From: Aminobacter niigataensis
GTDB taxonomy: Bacteria; Pseudomonadota; Alphaproteobacteria; Rhizobiales; Rhizobiaceae
Direction of reading: 5' to 3'
NCBI RefSeq assembly: GCF_014200015.1
Contig: NZ_JACHOT010000001.1
Span: 1,736,001 to 1,800,000, forward strand
DNA: 64,000 bases
Shown here: in pieces, positions 1 through 8,582 of the stretch
Numbering within the stretch: the first letter of the stretch is position 1
Layout of the letters: the number at the start of each line of letters is the position of its first letter
Program-made: the position numbers and the translations under genes
The notes under the pieces: generated by a model
Told to the model about the DNA's origin: nothing
Databases searched by the model: none
The model's input: only the letters and a program-made list of their open reading frames with translations

Positions 1-237
1 GTGGCGGGCAAGGTGGATGCCTCGCTCAAGCTGACCGAGCCCTACAGCATGGACGGCCACTGGAGCGACCCGCGTCCGCGCATCGCCGTCGCCGGCGATC
101 GCATCGTGGTCTCGGACCCGCTGAAAGGCGTCCTGCATACCGTCGATGCCACGACCTTTACGCCGACTGAGGAGATTTCCGTCGAAGGCAAGCCGTTCAA
201 CCTCGTTGCCGTCGGCGGATCCGGAGAAGCCCATTGA
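1..237 (+). CDS. C-terminal fragment, probable zinc metallochaperone AztD
   Basis: The frame is open from the first base and stops with TGA at 235-237, so only the last 78 residues or so are present and the true start lies left of the window. The residues read like the end of a beta-propeller protein (…PRIAVAGDRIVVSDPLKGVL…). From memory they resemble the C terminus of AztD, the periplasmic protein that hands zinc to the AztABC importer. The family call rests on that recollection only. A strong hairpin follows the stop directly, so this is the last gene of its operon. Confidence 0.5.
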   Translation: MAGKVDASLKLTEPYSMDGHWSDPRPRIAVAGDRIVVSDPLKGVLHTVDATTFTPTEEISVEGKPFNLVAVGGSGEAH

Positions 238-240
238 AAT

Positions 241-273
241 GACGGGGGAGCCGGACACACCGGCTCCCCCGTC
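241..273 (+). terminator. Strong hairpin after the aztD-like gene
   Basis: A perfect 14-bp inverted repeat (GACGGGGGAGCCGG, 241-254, pairing with 260-273) encloses the 5-base loop ACACA. It starts four bases after the stop codon. There is no run of T after the stem, so it may act as a transcript 3' end or a weak or Rho-assisted terminator. Confidence 0.6.
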
Positions 274-375
274 CTGCATCTGCTACCTGCAGACGGTTGC
301 CCCGGGGCGCCAGCAGTGGCAAGACTGGCGCCGACCGGCCGCGACTGCGGCCCACGAACCCTTGCGAGGACGAAC

Positions 376-714
376 ATGGAAATTCGCCAGATCACCGACG
401 ATTACTCGGTTTCCGGCCAGATCACGCCGGACGAAGTTGCCGCCGTCAAGGCCGCTGGCTTCAAGAGCGTGATCTGCAACCGGCCCGACGACGAGCAGCC
501 CGGCCAGCCTTCCGCAGGCAGCGTCAAGGCAGCAGTCGAGGCAGCCGGCCTTGCTTTCCGCCATATCCCCGTCATCAGCGGCCAGATGACCGGCGACAAT
601 GTTGCCGACATGGCCGATGCGCTCGACGAGATGGAAGGTCCGGTCTTCGCCTATTGCCGCTCGGGCGCCCGCTGCACCAACCTCTACATGGCAATCCAGC
701 AGAGCAAGGGTTGA
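376..714 (+). CDS. TIGR01244-family (DUF442) sulfur transferase/phosphatase-like protein
   Basis: This 112-residue protein belongs to the small DUF442/TIGR01244 family, which is related to rhodaneses and dual-specificity phosphatases and is often found near sulfide-oxidation or persulfide dioxygenase genes. The active loop CRSGAR lies near the C terminus in the sequence FAYCRSGARCTN. Its spacing, C-x4-R, is that of a rhodanese rather than the C-x5-R of a phosphatase. The ATG at 376 is chosen because GAGGA lies five bases upstream (366-370). The exact substrate is unknown. The gene stands alone between a terminator and a toxin-antitoxin pair. Confidence 0.75.
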   Translation: MEIRQITDDYSVSGQITPDEVAAVKAAGFKSVICNRPDDEQPGQPSAGSVKAAVEAAGLAFRHIPVISGQMTGDNVADMADALDEMEGPVFAYCRSGARCTNLYMAIQQSKG

Positions 715-756
715 TTGGAGCGGCAGCGGACGCGCTTCGATTTGCAGGACCACCAA

Positions 757-780
757 TTATGACCTAAATTATGGTCATAA
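757..780. promoter_or_regulatory. Inverted repeat, probable operator of the vapBC-like pair
   Basis: A perfect 8-bp inverted repeat, TTATGACC (757-764) and GGTCATAA (773-780), with an 8-base AT-rich spacer ends 11 bases before the antitoxin ATG at 792. Palindromes here are typical binding sites for Phd/YefM-type antitoxins, which repress their own operon together with the toxin. The role is inferred from position and symmetry. Confidence 0.65.
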
Positions 781-791
781 GGATTGTGCCC

Positions 792-1019
792 ATGAACGTT
801 TCCGTCGCCGAGGCCAAAGCCAAGTTCTCCGAACTCATCAAGCGGGCTGAAGCCGGCGAGGAGATTGTCGTCACGCGCCACGGCAAGGCCGTGGCGCGCG
901 TCATGCCGCCGGAGCCAGAACGGGAATTGCTTCCCCGGATCGGTGCGCTCAAGGGCAAGATCTGGATCGCTGAGGATTTTGACGCGCCGCTTGATGACTT
1001 CAAGGACTACATGAAGTGA
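792..1019 (+). CDS. Phd/YefM-family antitoxin
   Basis: This is a 75-residue antitoxin of the Phd/YefM fold. The N terminus MNVSVAEAKAKFSELIKRAE followed by GEEIVVTRHGKAVARV is the typical dimerisation and DNA-binding region, and the acidic C-terminal tail would wrap the toxin. ATG 792 is preferred over the in-frame ATG at 771 because AAGGA (779-783) sits at a good distance from it, and because 771 falls inside the operator palindrome. The stop codon overlaps the toxin's GTG start by three bases, indicating translational coupling. Confidence 0.85.
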   Translation: MNVSVAEAKAKFSELIKRAEAGEEIVVTRHGKAVARVMPPEPERELLPRIGALKGKIWIAEDFDAPLDDFKDYMK

Positions 1020-1393
1020 CCGGCGAGGCCTTTCTCGCCGACACGCATATCATCCTGTGGTCGATCAACGACGACCCACGACTGAGGCCAGCACACCGGA
1101 AGATTCTCGCCTCTTCGACGATTGTCTATGCCAGCGCGGCGAGCGTCTGGGAGATTGCGATCAAGCAGAACATCGGAAAGTTGGACGCGCCGATCAATCT
1201 CGACGTCCTCCTTCCTAGAATGCAGTTTACGCCGCTTGCCATCACCATCGAGCACGCACAGCGCGTGGCCGGATTGCCTCGCCATCACGGCGACCCGTTC
1301 GACCGTCTCCTGATCGCACAAGCGCAGACCGAGAACCTGTCGATCCTCACCGCCGATCCATTGTTCTCGCACTACGACGTCGCACTCGCCTGA
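1016..1393 (+). CDS. PIN-domain toxin (VapC-type ribonuclease)
   Basis: This 125-residue PIN-domain protein is probably an endoribonuclease that cuts tRNA or rRNA when freed from its antitoxin. The acidic residues expected for metal binding are present: D9 (LADTH), E46 (VWEIAIK), D93 and D96 (HGDPFDRLL) and D114 (TADPLF). It starts with GTG at 1016, and the antitoxin's TGA lies at 1017-1019 (GTGA overlap). This PIN subgroup pairs with Phd/YefM antitoxins rather than the AbrB-like VapB. Its 3' end overlaps the convergent DinB gene by 22 bases. Confidence 0.88.
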   Translation: MTGEAFLADTHIILWSINDDPRLRPAHRKILASSTIVYASAASVWEIAIKQNIGKLDAPINLDVLLPRMQFTPLAITIEHAQRVAGLPRHHGDPFDRLLIAQAQTENLSILTADPLFSHYDVALA

Positions 1394-1926
1394 AGCCCCA
1401 GCCGCTCGACCTCTTCGCTGCGGAACTGCAGATCGTAGTCGAGGAAGAACTCGTCGAGTTGCGGCGGGGCGGCGGAAGTGCCCGACAACATCGCATGCAC
1501 CTGACCACGATGGTGGATCTGGTGGATGTAGAGATGCGCAAGCAGATCGCCGATGCGCTCGGGTATCTGCCCCGCCTCGCCGCGGTCGGAGAGCACCGGC
1601 CTGTCGAGATCGGCCTCCGTCAGCCGGTCGCAACAGCCGATCAGCCGGCGGTCGAACTCCGCTTGAGCTCTTGCCAACGCCACCGCGTCGTCGAAATCGA
1701 CAAAACGGTCGAACACCCTTCGCCCCTCACCGCCCTCTTCGATCATGTCGAGATAATAGATATCGACTGACAGGATATGGTTGAGCGTCTCCTTGAGGGA
1801 CGGAAAGAAACTGGTCCGCACAGCCTCGAATTCGCCCGGCCTCAAGGCCTGCACGGCGCGGTAGATGCGGTCGTTCGACCACAGATTGTTCCGCGCCATG
1901 CAGCGAAAGTGGCTCGTCAAGTCCAT
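1372..1926 (-). CDS. DinB family protein
   Basis: This 184-residue protein of the DinB/YfiT-like four-helix fold is a putative metal-dependent enzyme. Members include thiol-S-transferases and bacillithiol-related enzymes, but many have no known role. The metal histidines are recognisable in LNHILSVD and in HLYIHQIHHRGQVHAML. The ATG at 1924-1926 fits the usual family N terminus. The gene lies 7 bases downstream of the degenerate FAA-hydrolase-like gene and may share its transcript. Its last 22 bases overlap the PIN toxin gene on the other strand. Confidence 0.85.
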   Translation of the reverse strand: MDLTSHFRCMARNNLWSNDRIYRAVQALRPGEFEAVRTSFFPSLKETLNHILSVDIYYLDMIEEGGEGRRVFDRFVDFDDAVALARAQAEFDRRLIGCCDRLTEADLDRPVLSDRGEAGQIPERIGDLLAHLYIHQIHHRGQVHAMLSGTSAAPPQLDEFFLDYDLQFRSEEVERLGLQASATS

Positions 1927-1933
1927 GGCGGCC

Positions 1934-2680
1934 TCAGGCCGGCTCGAAGCGGCCGACCTGGCGTTCGATCGCGCCGAAGATGGAGTGGCCGGACTTGTCC
2001 TTCATTTCGACGCGCAGCGTGTCGCCGAGCGAAACCGACAACGTCTCAACCGCGCCCCTGACAATGGCACCGGTGCCCAGCGGTCTGGTCGCCGCCGCAT
2101 CGGCAATCAGCTTGGGAAAGCTGGTCCAGCCGACCGAGGCAATGCTTCGCGTGCCTGCCAGCAGCGGCAGATGCACCGCACCGTCCCAGGCATCGCCAAG
2201 TTCGTCCGGCGTCACCGCAACAGGCGACAGCGCCGACGTTCCGCTCTGCCCGGCATCGAGGTCCGTATCGGCCGAAAGCACGACAAGGGCAATGGCGTCC
2301 TTGGCGCTGTCTGCTGTCGCCGCCATCGCAACGTCCGCGACGATCACGGCGACGGCCGCCTCGATCTTGGCGTCGCGTGTCTTGCCGGCGAGTTCGATCG
2401 GGTCGCGCGGGCCAACAAAGGCATCGCCGCCGCCCAGGCGCTGGTAGGCGCGAGGCAGGGGCGAATGGGCGTCATGCTCATGGAAGCGCGACGAAGGCAC
2501 CGAGCCTATTTCCAGCGAATCGGCCAATGCTGTGAGATGCGGGAAAATCCGGCGCCAGTCGTCCAGCGCCGCCTGCAAATTCGGCGCCAGGAAGGAGGCA
2601 TCGGTGTATCGCGTCAGGTCGCGCGAGACGATGACCAGTTTCCCGTCACGCGAACCGTTCTTCAGCGTCGCCAGTTTCAT
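1934..2680 (-). CDS. Degenerate fumarylacetoacetate hydrolase-like protein
   Basis: At 248 residues this is clearly shorter than the roughly 320-340 of its relatives. Residues 1-80 (MKLATLKNGSRDG… to SPLPRAYQ) and the end (VEMKDKSGHSIFGAIER) match FAA hydrolases that cleave carbon-carbon bonds in diketo acids. The stretch between PRAYQ (80) and GGDAFVGPRDP (83) lacks about 30 residues. The metal site is damaged: the usual E-A-E reads EAA (107-109), and the later aspartate and glycine-rich loop positions are not conserved. It may be a non-catalytic paralogue. The ATG at 2680 has GGAGGA upstream, and the start overlaps the preceding hydrolase gene by 35 bases. Confidence 0.7.
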   Translation of the reverse strand: MKLATLKNGSRDGKLVIVSRDLTRYTDASFLAPNLQAALDDWRRIFPHLTALADSLEIGSVPSSRFHEHDAHSPLPRAYQRLGGGDAFVGPRDPIELAGKTRDAKIEAAVAVIVADVAMAATADSAKDAIALVVLSADTDLDAGQSGTSALSPVAVTPDELGDAWDGAVHLPLLAGTRSIASVGWTSFPKLIADAAATRPLGTGAIVRGAVETLSVSLGDTLRVEMKDKSGHSIFGAIERQVGRFEPA

Positions 2681-3563
2681 GCAGGTCCTCCCGATTGCGG
2701 GCGTCATCGCCCTCGACCACCACAACAAGCCCGTCGCGGCCGATCGTCAAGGGACCATTCCATGTTTTCCTGACAGCCTCGATCCAGTCGGCTTCGCCGA
2801 TCTCGGTATCATCGGCTGGAATGAGGTGGTTGAGCACCAGCCGTCCAACCCCGGCCCTGGCAGCAATGGTGCCAGCTTCCCCTGCCAGGCTATGGCTTGC
2901 CATCAGGTGCTGCCTCAGGCGGACGCCATTGCCGGTACGCGCCACCAGCCGTTCGACGCCCTCCTCCAGCATTGCTTCGTGGAGCAGTATTGCGGCGCCT
3001 CGAGCGAAATCGGCGAGCGGTGGAAAGAAGGCCGTGTCGGCAGAAAATACGATGCTCTTGCCCGCATGCTCGAAGCGAAGGGCGAAACACTCGGTCACTG
3101 GCGGGTGGTCAACACGCAGGGCGGTGACGCCAAGTGCACCGTCGCGCAGCACATCCCCTTCACTGAGCTCCACAACTTCGACCATCCTGCGCAGGTCGGG
3201 ACGGCCCTCATCGTCGATCCGGGTTTCGATGTCGAATTCAAGCGCTTGCACGAAACTTTGCCAGTATCGATTCAACCCGATGGGGCCAAACAGCCGGACC
3301 GGTGTCGCGAGCCCGGCCGTCCACGCGGTATGGATCAACGCTCCCAGTTCAAGCACATGGTCGGAATGAAGATGGGTAATGAAGATGAGATCGAGCGCTT
3401 TCAGGCTCAGGCCCGCGTCGGTCAGGCCGCGCGTCACGCCGAGCCCGCAATCGACGACGATGGTGCGGCCGCCGAGTTCGAGAAGTGTGGAAGTCGGCCA
3501 GGGCCCACCGGGTCGGATCGCCGGACCACCCTTGGTGCCGAGCAGAACGAGACGATCGCTCAT
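2646..3563 (-). CDS. MBL-fold metallo-hydrolase
   Basis: This 305-residue protein has a metallo-beta-lactamase fold of the arylsulfatase/ribonuclease Z-like kind. The zinc-binding motif HLHSDH follows the beta strand DLIFITHLHSDHV, with a later aspartate (FSADT) and a C-terminal histidine (LNHLIP). No signal peptide is seen, so it is cytoplasmic. The start MSDRLVLLGTKGGPA at 3563 matches the family N terminus, though its ribosome site is weak. The gene overlaps the downstream FAA-hydrolase-like gene, so the two are translated together, probably in degradation of a ring-opened or ester substrate that cannot be named from sequence. Confidence 0.8.
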   Translation of the reverse strand: MSDRLVLLGTKGGPAIRPGGPWPTSTLLELGGRTIVVDCGLGVTRGLTDAGLSLKALDLIFITHLHSDHVLELGALIHTAWTAGLATPVRLFGPIGLNRYWQSFVQALEFDIETRIDDEGRPDLRRMVEVVELSEGDVLRDGALGVTALRVDHPPVTECFALRFEHAGKSIVFSADTAFFPPLADFARGAAILLHEAMLEEGVERLVARTGNGVRLRQHLMASHSLAGEAGTIAARAGVGRLVLNHLIPADDTEIGEADWIEAVRKTWNGPLTIGRDGLVVVVEGDDARNREDLHETGDAEERFA

Positions 3564-3673
3564 GCGCTTCTGCCCCGCGCCGAGCCTGTCGCTCCGATAT
3601 CCTGATTCATGCCACACCTCGCTGCAGGCGCCCAAGCTAAAGCGCCGTCAAGGTTCGTGGCAAGGCGAAAGCG

Positions 3674-4177
3674 TCAGTCGACGCGGCGTGGATATTGCGC
3701 CCGCGGCGGAATCCAGTGGTGAACCAATGCCAGCACCAGAAGGCTGACGCAACCGAGCAGAATGACAACGAAGAGCGTGCCGCCCTGATAGGGCGAAGCG
3801 GTTGCCACGAGCGGGATCGCGCCCGCCGGCGGATGCGTTACGCGGAACATCAGCATCAGCGCGATCGAAACGCCGACAGCGACCGCCGACACTTCCCACA
3901 GCCCCGGGAAAGTCATAGCCGCGGCCACGCCGATCAAGGTTGCGATGAAATAGCCGGCGAAAATATTGATCGGCTGTGCCAGTGGGCTCGCTGGCTGGCC
4001 AAACAGGAGAACCGCAGTCGCGCCCAACGGTGCAATCAGCATCGGCAAGCCAGTGACCGAGGCTAAACCACCCACGGTCGCCATGCCCACGACCGCCCCC
4101 GACCCCGACTTGAGGTGCGAAAGGAATTGCCCTTGCGGTTCGTGCCGGGCGGTAAGCGTGCGAATATGGCGGCGCAT
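3674..4177 (-). CDS. HPP family integral membrane protein
   Basis: This protein of about 167 residues has four predicted membrane segments and the signature HPPAGA that names the family (in FRVTHPPAGAIPLV). Plant and cyanobacterial HPP proteins carry nitrite; the substrate here is unknown. ATG 4177 is preferred because GGA lies seven bases upstream; a TTG at 4213 in the same frame would add 12 residues. It follows tdh on the same strand, with a small inverted repeat in the gap, and may have its own promoter. Confidence 0.82.
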   Translation of the reverse strand: MRRHIRTLTARHEPQGQFLSHLKSGSGAVVGMATVGGLASVTGLPMLIAPLGATAVLLFGQPASPLAQPINIFAGYFIATLIGVAAAMTFPGLWEVSAVAVGVSIALMLMFRVTHPPAGAIPLVATASPYQGGTLFVVILLGCVSLLVLALVHHWIPPRAQYPRRVD

Positions 4178-4252
4178 CGTCGGTTCCAGGCGAACGGTCT
4201 GCTCCAATAGCAAATCGCCTATTCGCTTGGCAACGCCGGTTTGTTCGAAAAA

Positions 4253-4268
4253 TTCACCTTATAGTGAA
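4253..4268. promoter_or_regulatory. Inverted repeat between tdh and the HPP gene
   Basis: TTCAC (4253-4257) and GTGAA (4264-4268) form a perfect inverted repeat around CTTATA. Read on the minus strand this is TTCAC-TATAAG-GTGAA, so a TATAAG -10-like element sits inside the repeat. The layout suits a repressor operator for the HPP gene. The regulator is not identifiable. Confidence 0.35.
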
Positions 4269-4284
4269 AAAACTTTCCTGTGGC

Positions 4285-5319
4285 TCACCAATCCATGACC
4301 ACCTTGCCGGAATTTCCGCTGCGCATGGCATCGAACCCGGCCTGGTAGTCGTCGATGCCGATGCGGTGGGTGATGAGACCCGTCACGTCGAGCGGCCCCT
4401 GCACCAACGCGATCATCTTGTACCAGGTCTCGAACATCTCGCGACCATAGATGCCCTTGAGGTGCAGCATCTTGAAGATGACCTTGTTCCAATCGATCTC
4501 GAAGCCGGTCGGCGCGATGCCGAGGATGGCGATCTTGCCTCCATTGTTCATGGTGTCGATCATGTCGCGGAAGGCGACCGCCGAGCCTGACATCTCAAGC
4601 CCGATATCGAACCCTTCGGTCATGCCCTCGTCGCGCATCACGTCGCGCAGCTTTTCCCGGGAGGCATCGACCACATGATGGACGCCCAGCTTTTTCGCCA
4701 GCGCCAGGCGGACAGGGTTGATGTCGGTGATGACGACCTTTCTCGCGCCAACACATTGCGCCACCAAAGCACCCATGATGCCGATCGGGCCGGCGCCCGT
4801 CACCAGCACATCCTCGCCGACCAGGTCGAAGGACAGGGCCGTATGCACGGCGTTGCCGAGCGGGTCGAAGATCGCGGCGATCTCGTCGGACACGTCGTCG
4901 GGGATCGGCACGACATTATGCTGGGGAATGGCGACATATTCAGCGAAGGAGCCCGGGCGATTGACGCCGACGCCCAGCGTGTTGCGGCAGAGATGCCCTC
5001 GCCCGGCGCGGCAATTGCGGCAATGGCCGCAAACGATATGGCCCTCGCCCGAGACCCGCTGGCCGACCTTGTAGTCCTTCACGCCGGCGCCGAAATCGGC
5101 AACCGTGCCGACGAACTCGTGTCCTGTGACCATCGGCACCGGCACGGTCTTCTGTGCCCACTGGTCCCAATTGTAGATGTGGACGTCAGTGCCGCAGATC
5201 GCCGACTTCCTAACCTTGATCAGCACGTCGTTGGGACCGACCTCGGGCACCGGCACCTCTTCCATCCAGATGCCGGGTTCGGCCTTGGCCTTCACCAGAG
5301 CGCGCATCATGTTCGACAT
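4285..5319 (-). CDS. tdh: L-threonine 3-dehydrogenase
   Basis: This 344-residue zinc-dependent alcohol dehydrogenase oxidises L-threonine with NAD to 2-amino-3-ketobutyrate. The catalytic zinc ligands C42 and H67-E68 (ICGTDVH, TGHEF) and the four-cysteine structural zinc loop ([16 protein letters not shown]) are intact, as is the Rossmann motif GAGPIGIMG. Length and N terminus match the family. It lies 54 bases downstream of kbl, the enzyme that uses its product, so the pair forms the threonine-to-glycine route. Confidence 0.96.
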   Translation of the reverse strand: MSNMMRALVKAKAEPGIWMEEVPVPEVGPNDVLIKVRKSAICGTDVHIYNWDQWAQKTVPVPMVTGHEFVGTVADFGAGVKDYKVGQRVSGEGHIVCGHCRNCRAGRGHLCRNTLGVGVNRPGSFAEYVAIPQHNVVPIPDDVSDEIAAIFDPLGNAVHTALSFDLVGEDVLVTGAGPIGIMGALVAQCVGARKVVITDINPVRLALAKKLGVHHVVDASREKLRDVMRDEGMTEGFDIGLEMSGSAVAFRDMIDTMNNGGKIAILGIAPTGFEIDWNKVIFKMLHLKGIYGREMFETWYKMIALVQGPLDVTGLITHRIGIDDYQAGFDAMRSGNSGKVVMDW

Positions 5320-5373
5320 TGTCTTCTCCTGCGAATCCCTTGATCCAGAATCGCTTTTGGCGCCGCTGGCAGC

Positions 5374-6561
5374 TTACGAAACGACGCCCAACTCTCGTCC
5401 GACTTCGCCGAAAGCGGCCACCGCCCGGTCAATGTCGGCAGCCGAATGTGCCGCCGACATCTGGGTGCGGATGCGCGCCTGCCCCTTGGGCACGACCGGG
5501 AATGAGAAACCGATGACGTAGATGCCGCGCTTGAGCATCCGTGCCGCCATCTCCTGGGCGAGGGCGGCGTCGCCCAGCATGACAGGAATGATGGGATGGT
5601 CGGCACCGGCAAGCGTGAAGCCAAGCTTGCCCATGCCCGAACGGAAGCGCTCGGCATTGGCATAGAGCTTTTCGAGCAAGGCGCCGCCTGAGGCGATCAT
5701 GTCGAGCACCTTGATCGACGCTCCCGCGATCGAGGGCGCAAGCGTGTTGGAAAACAAGTAGGGGCGCGACCGCTGGCGTAGCCAGTCGACAACTTCGCGC
5801 TTACCTGCGGTATAGCCACCCGAGGCGCCGCCCAGCGCCTTGCCCAGCGTACCAGTGATGATGTCGACCCTGCCCTCGACGCCGCAATGTTCCGGCGTGC
5901 CGCGGCCGTGCTTGCCGACAAAGCCGACGGCATGGCTGTCGTCGACCATCACCATCGCCCCGTATTCTTCAGCCAGGTCGCAGACGCCGCCGAGATTGGC
6001 GATGATGCCATCCATCGAGAACACGCCGTCGGTAGCGATCAGCTTGAAGCGGCTGCCTTCGGCCTTCTTCAGTTCCTCCTCGAGCGCTGCCATGTCGTTG
6101 TTGGCGTAGCGGAAGCGCTTGGCCTTGGACAGCCGCACGCCGTCGATGATCGAGGCGTGGTTGAGCGCATCGGAAATGATGGCGTCGTCCTCAGAAAGCA
6201 ATGTTTCGAACAGGCCGGCATTGGCGTCGAAACAGGAGGAATAGAGGATCGTGTCCTCCATGCCGAGGAACGCCGACAGCTTCGCCTCCAGTTGCTTGTG
6301 CTCTTCCTGGGTGCCGCAGATGAAGCGCACCGAGGCCATGCCATAGCCGTAGCGGTCGAGCGCCTTCTTGGCGGCGTCGCGCAACTCATGGCTATCGGCG
6401 AGGCCGAGATAGTTGTTTGCACAGAAGTTCAGCACCTTTTCGCCGCCGACCTCGATCTCGGCGCTCTGCGTGGAGGTGATGACGCGCTCGGACTTGTAGA
6501 GCCCTGCCGACTTCAGCCCCTCCAGTTCGGAGGAAAGATGGGACAAAAACGCGTTGCTCAT
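5374..6561 (-). CDS. kbl: Glycine C-acetyltransferase (2-amino-3-ketobutyrate CoA ligase)
   Basis: This 395-residue PLP-dependent alpha-oxoamine synthase cleaves 2-amino-3-ketobutyrate with CoA to glycine and acetyl-CoA. The PLP lysine lies in [17 protein letters not shown], and DDSHAVGF carries the cofactor aspartate and histidine. [17 protein letters not shown] at 6561 is the standard N terminus; an upstream ATG at 6600 would only add an untypical stretch. It is the first gene of the kbl-tdh pair. Confidence 0.96.
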   Translation of the reverse strand: MSNAFLSHLSSELEGLKSAGLYKSERVITSTQSAEIEVGGEKVLNFCANNYLGLADSHELRDAAKKALDRYGYGMASVRFICGTQEEHKQLEAKLSAFLGMEDTILYSSCFDANAGLFETLLSEDDAIISDALNHASIIDGVRLSKAKRFRYANNDMAALEEELKKAEGSRFKLIATDGVFSMDGIIANLGGVCDLAEEYGAMVMVDDSHAVGFVGKHGRGTPEHCGVEGRVDIITGTLGKALGGASGGYTAGKREVVDWLRQRSRPYLFSNTLAPSIAGASIKVLDMIASGGALLEKLYANAERFRSGMGKLGFTLAGADHPIIPVMLGDAALAQEMAARMLKRGIYVIGFSFPVVPKGQARIRTQMSAAHSAADIDRAVAAFGEVGRELGVVS

Positions 6562-6630
6562 GGCCAGCTTGCCGCCTCGAATTGGAGTGCATCTGGGCAA
6601 GTGTCGCGCCTGGCAAGGTGAAAATCCATC

Positions 6631-6672
6631 ACAAAAGCGACGGCGGGACGAATGGACGCCATCCGCCCCGCC
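6631..6672 (-). terminator. Terminator after the first cupin gene
   Basis: On the minus strand, just after the cupin stop (6685), GGCGGG (6667-6672) pairs with CCCGCC (6642-6647). A second stem, ATGG with CCAT, nests inside, and CTTTTGTG follows. This separates the cupin from kbl downstream. Confidence 0.45.
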
Positions 6673-6684
6673 ACCCCAGTCACG

Positions 6685-7164
6685 TCAGCTCAACGGCGCG
6701 CCGATGATGTCGATGCCGTTGCGGGCGCAAGCCTCGCTCAGCATGGCAATAACTTCGGGCGTCGGCGCTTCCTGCGGTGGGATCTCCGCCCTGGGAGCCG
6801 GAATGCTGACTTCGCGCACCATGCGCTCGAAGTCGCCGCCTGTGGTGATGGTCAGGCAGCGGGCGCCCTCGGCGGATTCGACGCGATAGCTGTGCGGAAT
6901 GCCCTTCGGCGCCAGCAGGGTCTGGCCGGCGCGGCCGTAGAGATCCTTGCCACCGACGTTGAAACGCACCACGCCCTCGAGGATGTGGAAGACCTCGTCC
7001 TCGTTGTGGTGAATATGGAGCGGCGGCGACGATCCGTATGGCATCAGGTGTTCGATGACGCTGATGGTGTCGGCTCCCGCCTGACCCGAAACCCGGATGG
7101 TTGCAAGCGTGCCGTTGAACCACAGCAGTTCGCCGTCATTCTCGGTCTTTGCATGAATGGTCAC
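6685..7164 (-). CDS. Cupin domain protein (metal-binding type)
   Basis: This 159-residue single-domain cupin has the full first motif: H50, H52, then E55/E57 in PLHIHHNEDEVFHILEG, with H91 in GIPHSYR, so it should bind a metal. The start is taken as GTG 7164 because AAAGGA precedes it; no good ATG lies nearby. It is a clear paralogue of the cupin at 8583-9029, and the two flank the divergent or convergent enolase-superfamily gene. A 20-bp inverted repeat (7258-7277) about 94 bases upstream resembles one in front of the second cupin. Its reaction is unknown; oxygenase, isomerase or sensor roles are all possible. Confidence 0.8.
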   Translation of the reverse strand: MTIHAKTENDGELLWFNGTLATIRVSGQAGADTISVIEHLMPYGSSPPLHIHHNEDEVFHILEGVVRFNVGGKDLYGRAGQTLLAPKGIPHSYRVESAEGARCLTITTGGDFERMVREVSIPAPRAEIPPQEAPTPEVIAMLSEACARNGIDIIGAPLS

Positions 7165-7257
7165 TGTGTTTTCCTTTCGAACAAGCGCGGCGCCGGGCCG
7201 CGGTGGCCTTGATCTAAGGGGCGAGCGTATCCGTTCGAATTCAGCAAAACCGAAAGC

Positions 7258-7277
7258 TGTATCTGCAACCTGAAACA
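7258..7277. promoter_or_regulatory. Imperfect inverted repeat shared with the second cupin promoter
   Basis: TGTATCT-N6-TGAAACA lies between the cupin (6685-7164) and the divergent enolase-type gene (7416). The right arm is identical to, and the left arm agrees at 5 of 7 positions with, the perfect repeat at 9127-9146. Both sit about 95 bases upstream of a cupin start, which suggests one regulator acting on both promoters. Confidence 0.45.
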
Positions 7278-7415
7278 TTTCGCGCCCGATATGAACCAAG
7301 ACGCCGAGACAAGCCTGTCAGGAATACGACCCCCGCACGCGCCGCTTCCTTGACCGCAGCGGGGCGTCGGCCACGCTATCCTTGGCGCACATCAAGCCTG
7401 CGCCTTGGGGACAGC

Positions 7416-8531
7416 ATGACCGACGCGACGATTTCGAGCATTCGCATCTTCCGGCAATGGCAGCCGTTTCGCGACGGCACCTATCGCTGCTCGGGCGGGC
7501 GCAGTGCGGAAGGCTTCGATTCGACCATCGTCGAGATCACCAGTCGCGACGGCACCACCGGATACGGAGAAATGGCGCCGCTGGGCAGCTTCTACGACCC
7601 GGCATTTGCCGCCGGCGCGCGCGAAGCGATGCGGGAACTGGCACCGCAAATGCTGGGCTGCGACGCATCGGGTATCGAGGCCCTGAACCGACGCATGGAC
7701 CTGCTGCTCAAGGGCCATCCCTATGCGAAGTCGGCGCTCGACATGGCGCTGTGGGACCTTGCCGGCAAACGCTCGGGGCTGTCTCTAGCCGCGATGAGCG
7801 GCGGCGCGGAGGGATCGGCGCTGGCGCTTTATCGCTCCATCGCCCAACAGGCTCCCGACGCGATGGCCATGCGAGCGCAAAAGTACATCGACGAGGGCTA
7901 CCGCCGCCTACAGGTCAAGGTCGGGCTTGACGTCAACGAGGATATTGCCCGGCTCGAGGCGGTACGGGCAAGCGTTCCGGCCGACACCGTTCTGTTTTGC
8001 GATGCAAATGCAAGCTGGGGTACGGCAGAGACACGCCGCTTCCTGTTGGCGACGCGCAATCTCGACTACACACTGGAGCAACCTTGCGCGAGCTACGAAG
8101 AGAACCTCGCCATCCGCCGCGCCACCGACCGGCCTCTTGTGCTCGACGAAACCATCGACGGTGTTGACGTGCTGGTCCGCGCCATATCCGACGGGCTGGT
8201 CGACGGCATCACCATCAAGCTGGCGCGTGTCGGCGGCCTGAGCAAGGCAAGACTTTTGCGCGACATCGCGATTGCCAAAAATCTCAAGGTCACCATCGAG
8301 GATACGGGCGGCGCCCAGATCGACACGGCCGCCTATTCCGGCCTGCTATTGTCGACACCGGAGCATCTCAGACAACACACCGTCGACTTCCACAACTGGG
8401 TGACGGTATCGAACGCACGCGGCGACTTTGCCATCGCCGACGGCATGATGCGCCTGCCCGGCGGCCCAGGGCTTGGCCTCGACGTCGGTGCTCACGCCTT
8501 TGGCGAGCCAATCTTCAGCTGCTCTACCTGA
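7416..8531 (+). CDS. Mandelate racemase/muconate lactonizing enzyme family protein
   Basis: This 371-residue enolase-superfamily enzyme has the capping domain first, then the barrel. The general-base lysine (RRLQVKVG), metal ligands D (LFCDANASW), E (LEQPC) and D/E (LVLDETI), and the second lysine (GITIKLARVGG) are all present, so it should be active. The fold abstracts a proton next to a carboxylate. The overall pattern recalls enzymes of hydroxyproline or proline-betaine metabolism (epimerase or cis-3-hydroxyproline dehydratase), but the substrate is a guess. The ATG at 7416 has GGGGAC upstream. The gene is divergent from one cupin and convergent with the other. Confidence 0.85.
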   Translation: MTDATISSIRIFRQWQPFRDGTYRCSGGRSAEGFDSTIVEITSRDGTTGYGEMAPLGSFYDPAFAAGAREAMRELAPQMLGCDASGIEALNRRMDLLLKGHPYAKSALDMALWDLAGKRSGLSLAAMSGGAEGSALALYRSIAQQAPDAMAMRAQKYIDEGYRRLQVKVGLDVNEDIARLEAVRASVPADTVLFCDANASWGTAETRRFLLATRNLDYTLEQPCASYEENLAIRRATDRPLVLDETIDGVDVLVRAISDGLVDGITIKLARVGGLSKARLLRDIAIAKNLKVTIEDTGGAQIDTAAYSGLLLSTPEHLRQHTVDFHNWVTVSNARGDFAIADGMMRLPGGPGLGLDVGAHAFGEPIFSCST

Positions 8532-8582
8532 GGGGATGGCTGGACGGACACGCCCCCGCACCCGTCCAGCCCAGCATCGGCG

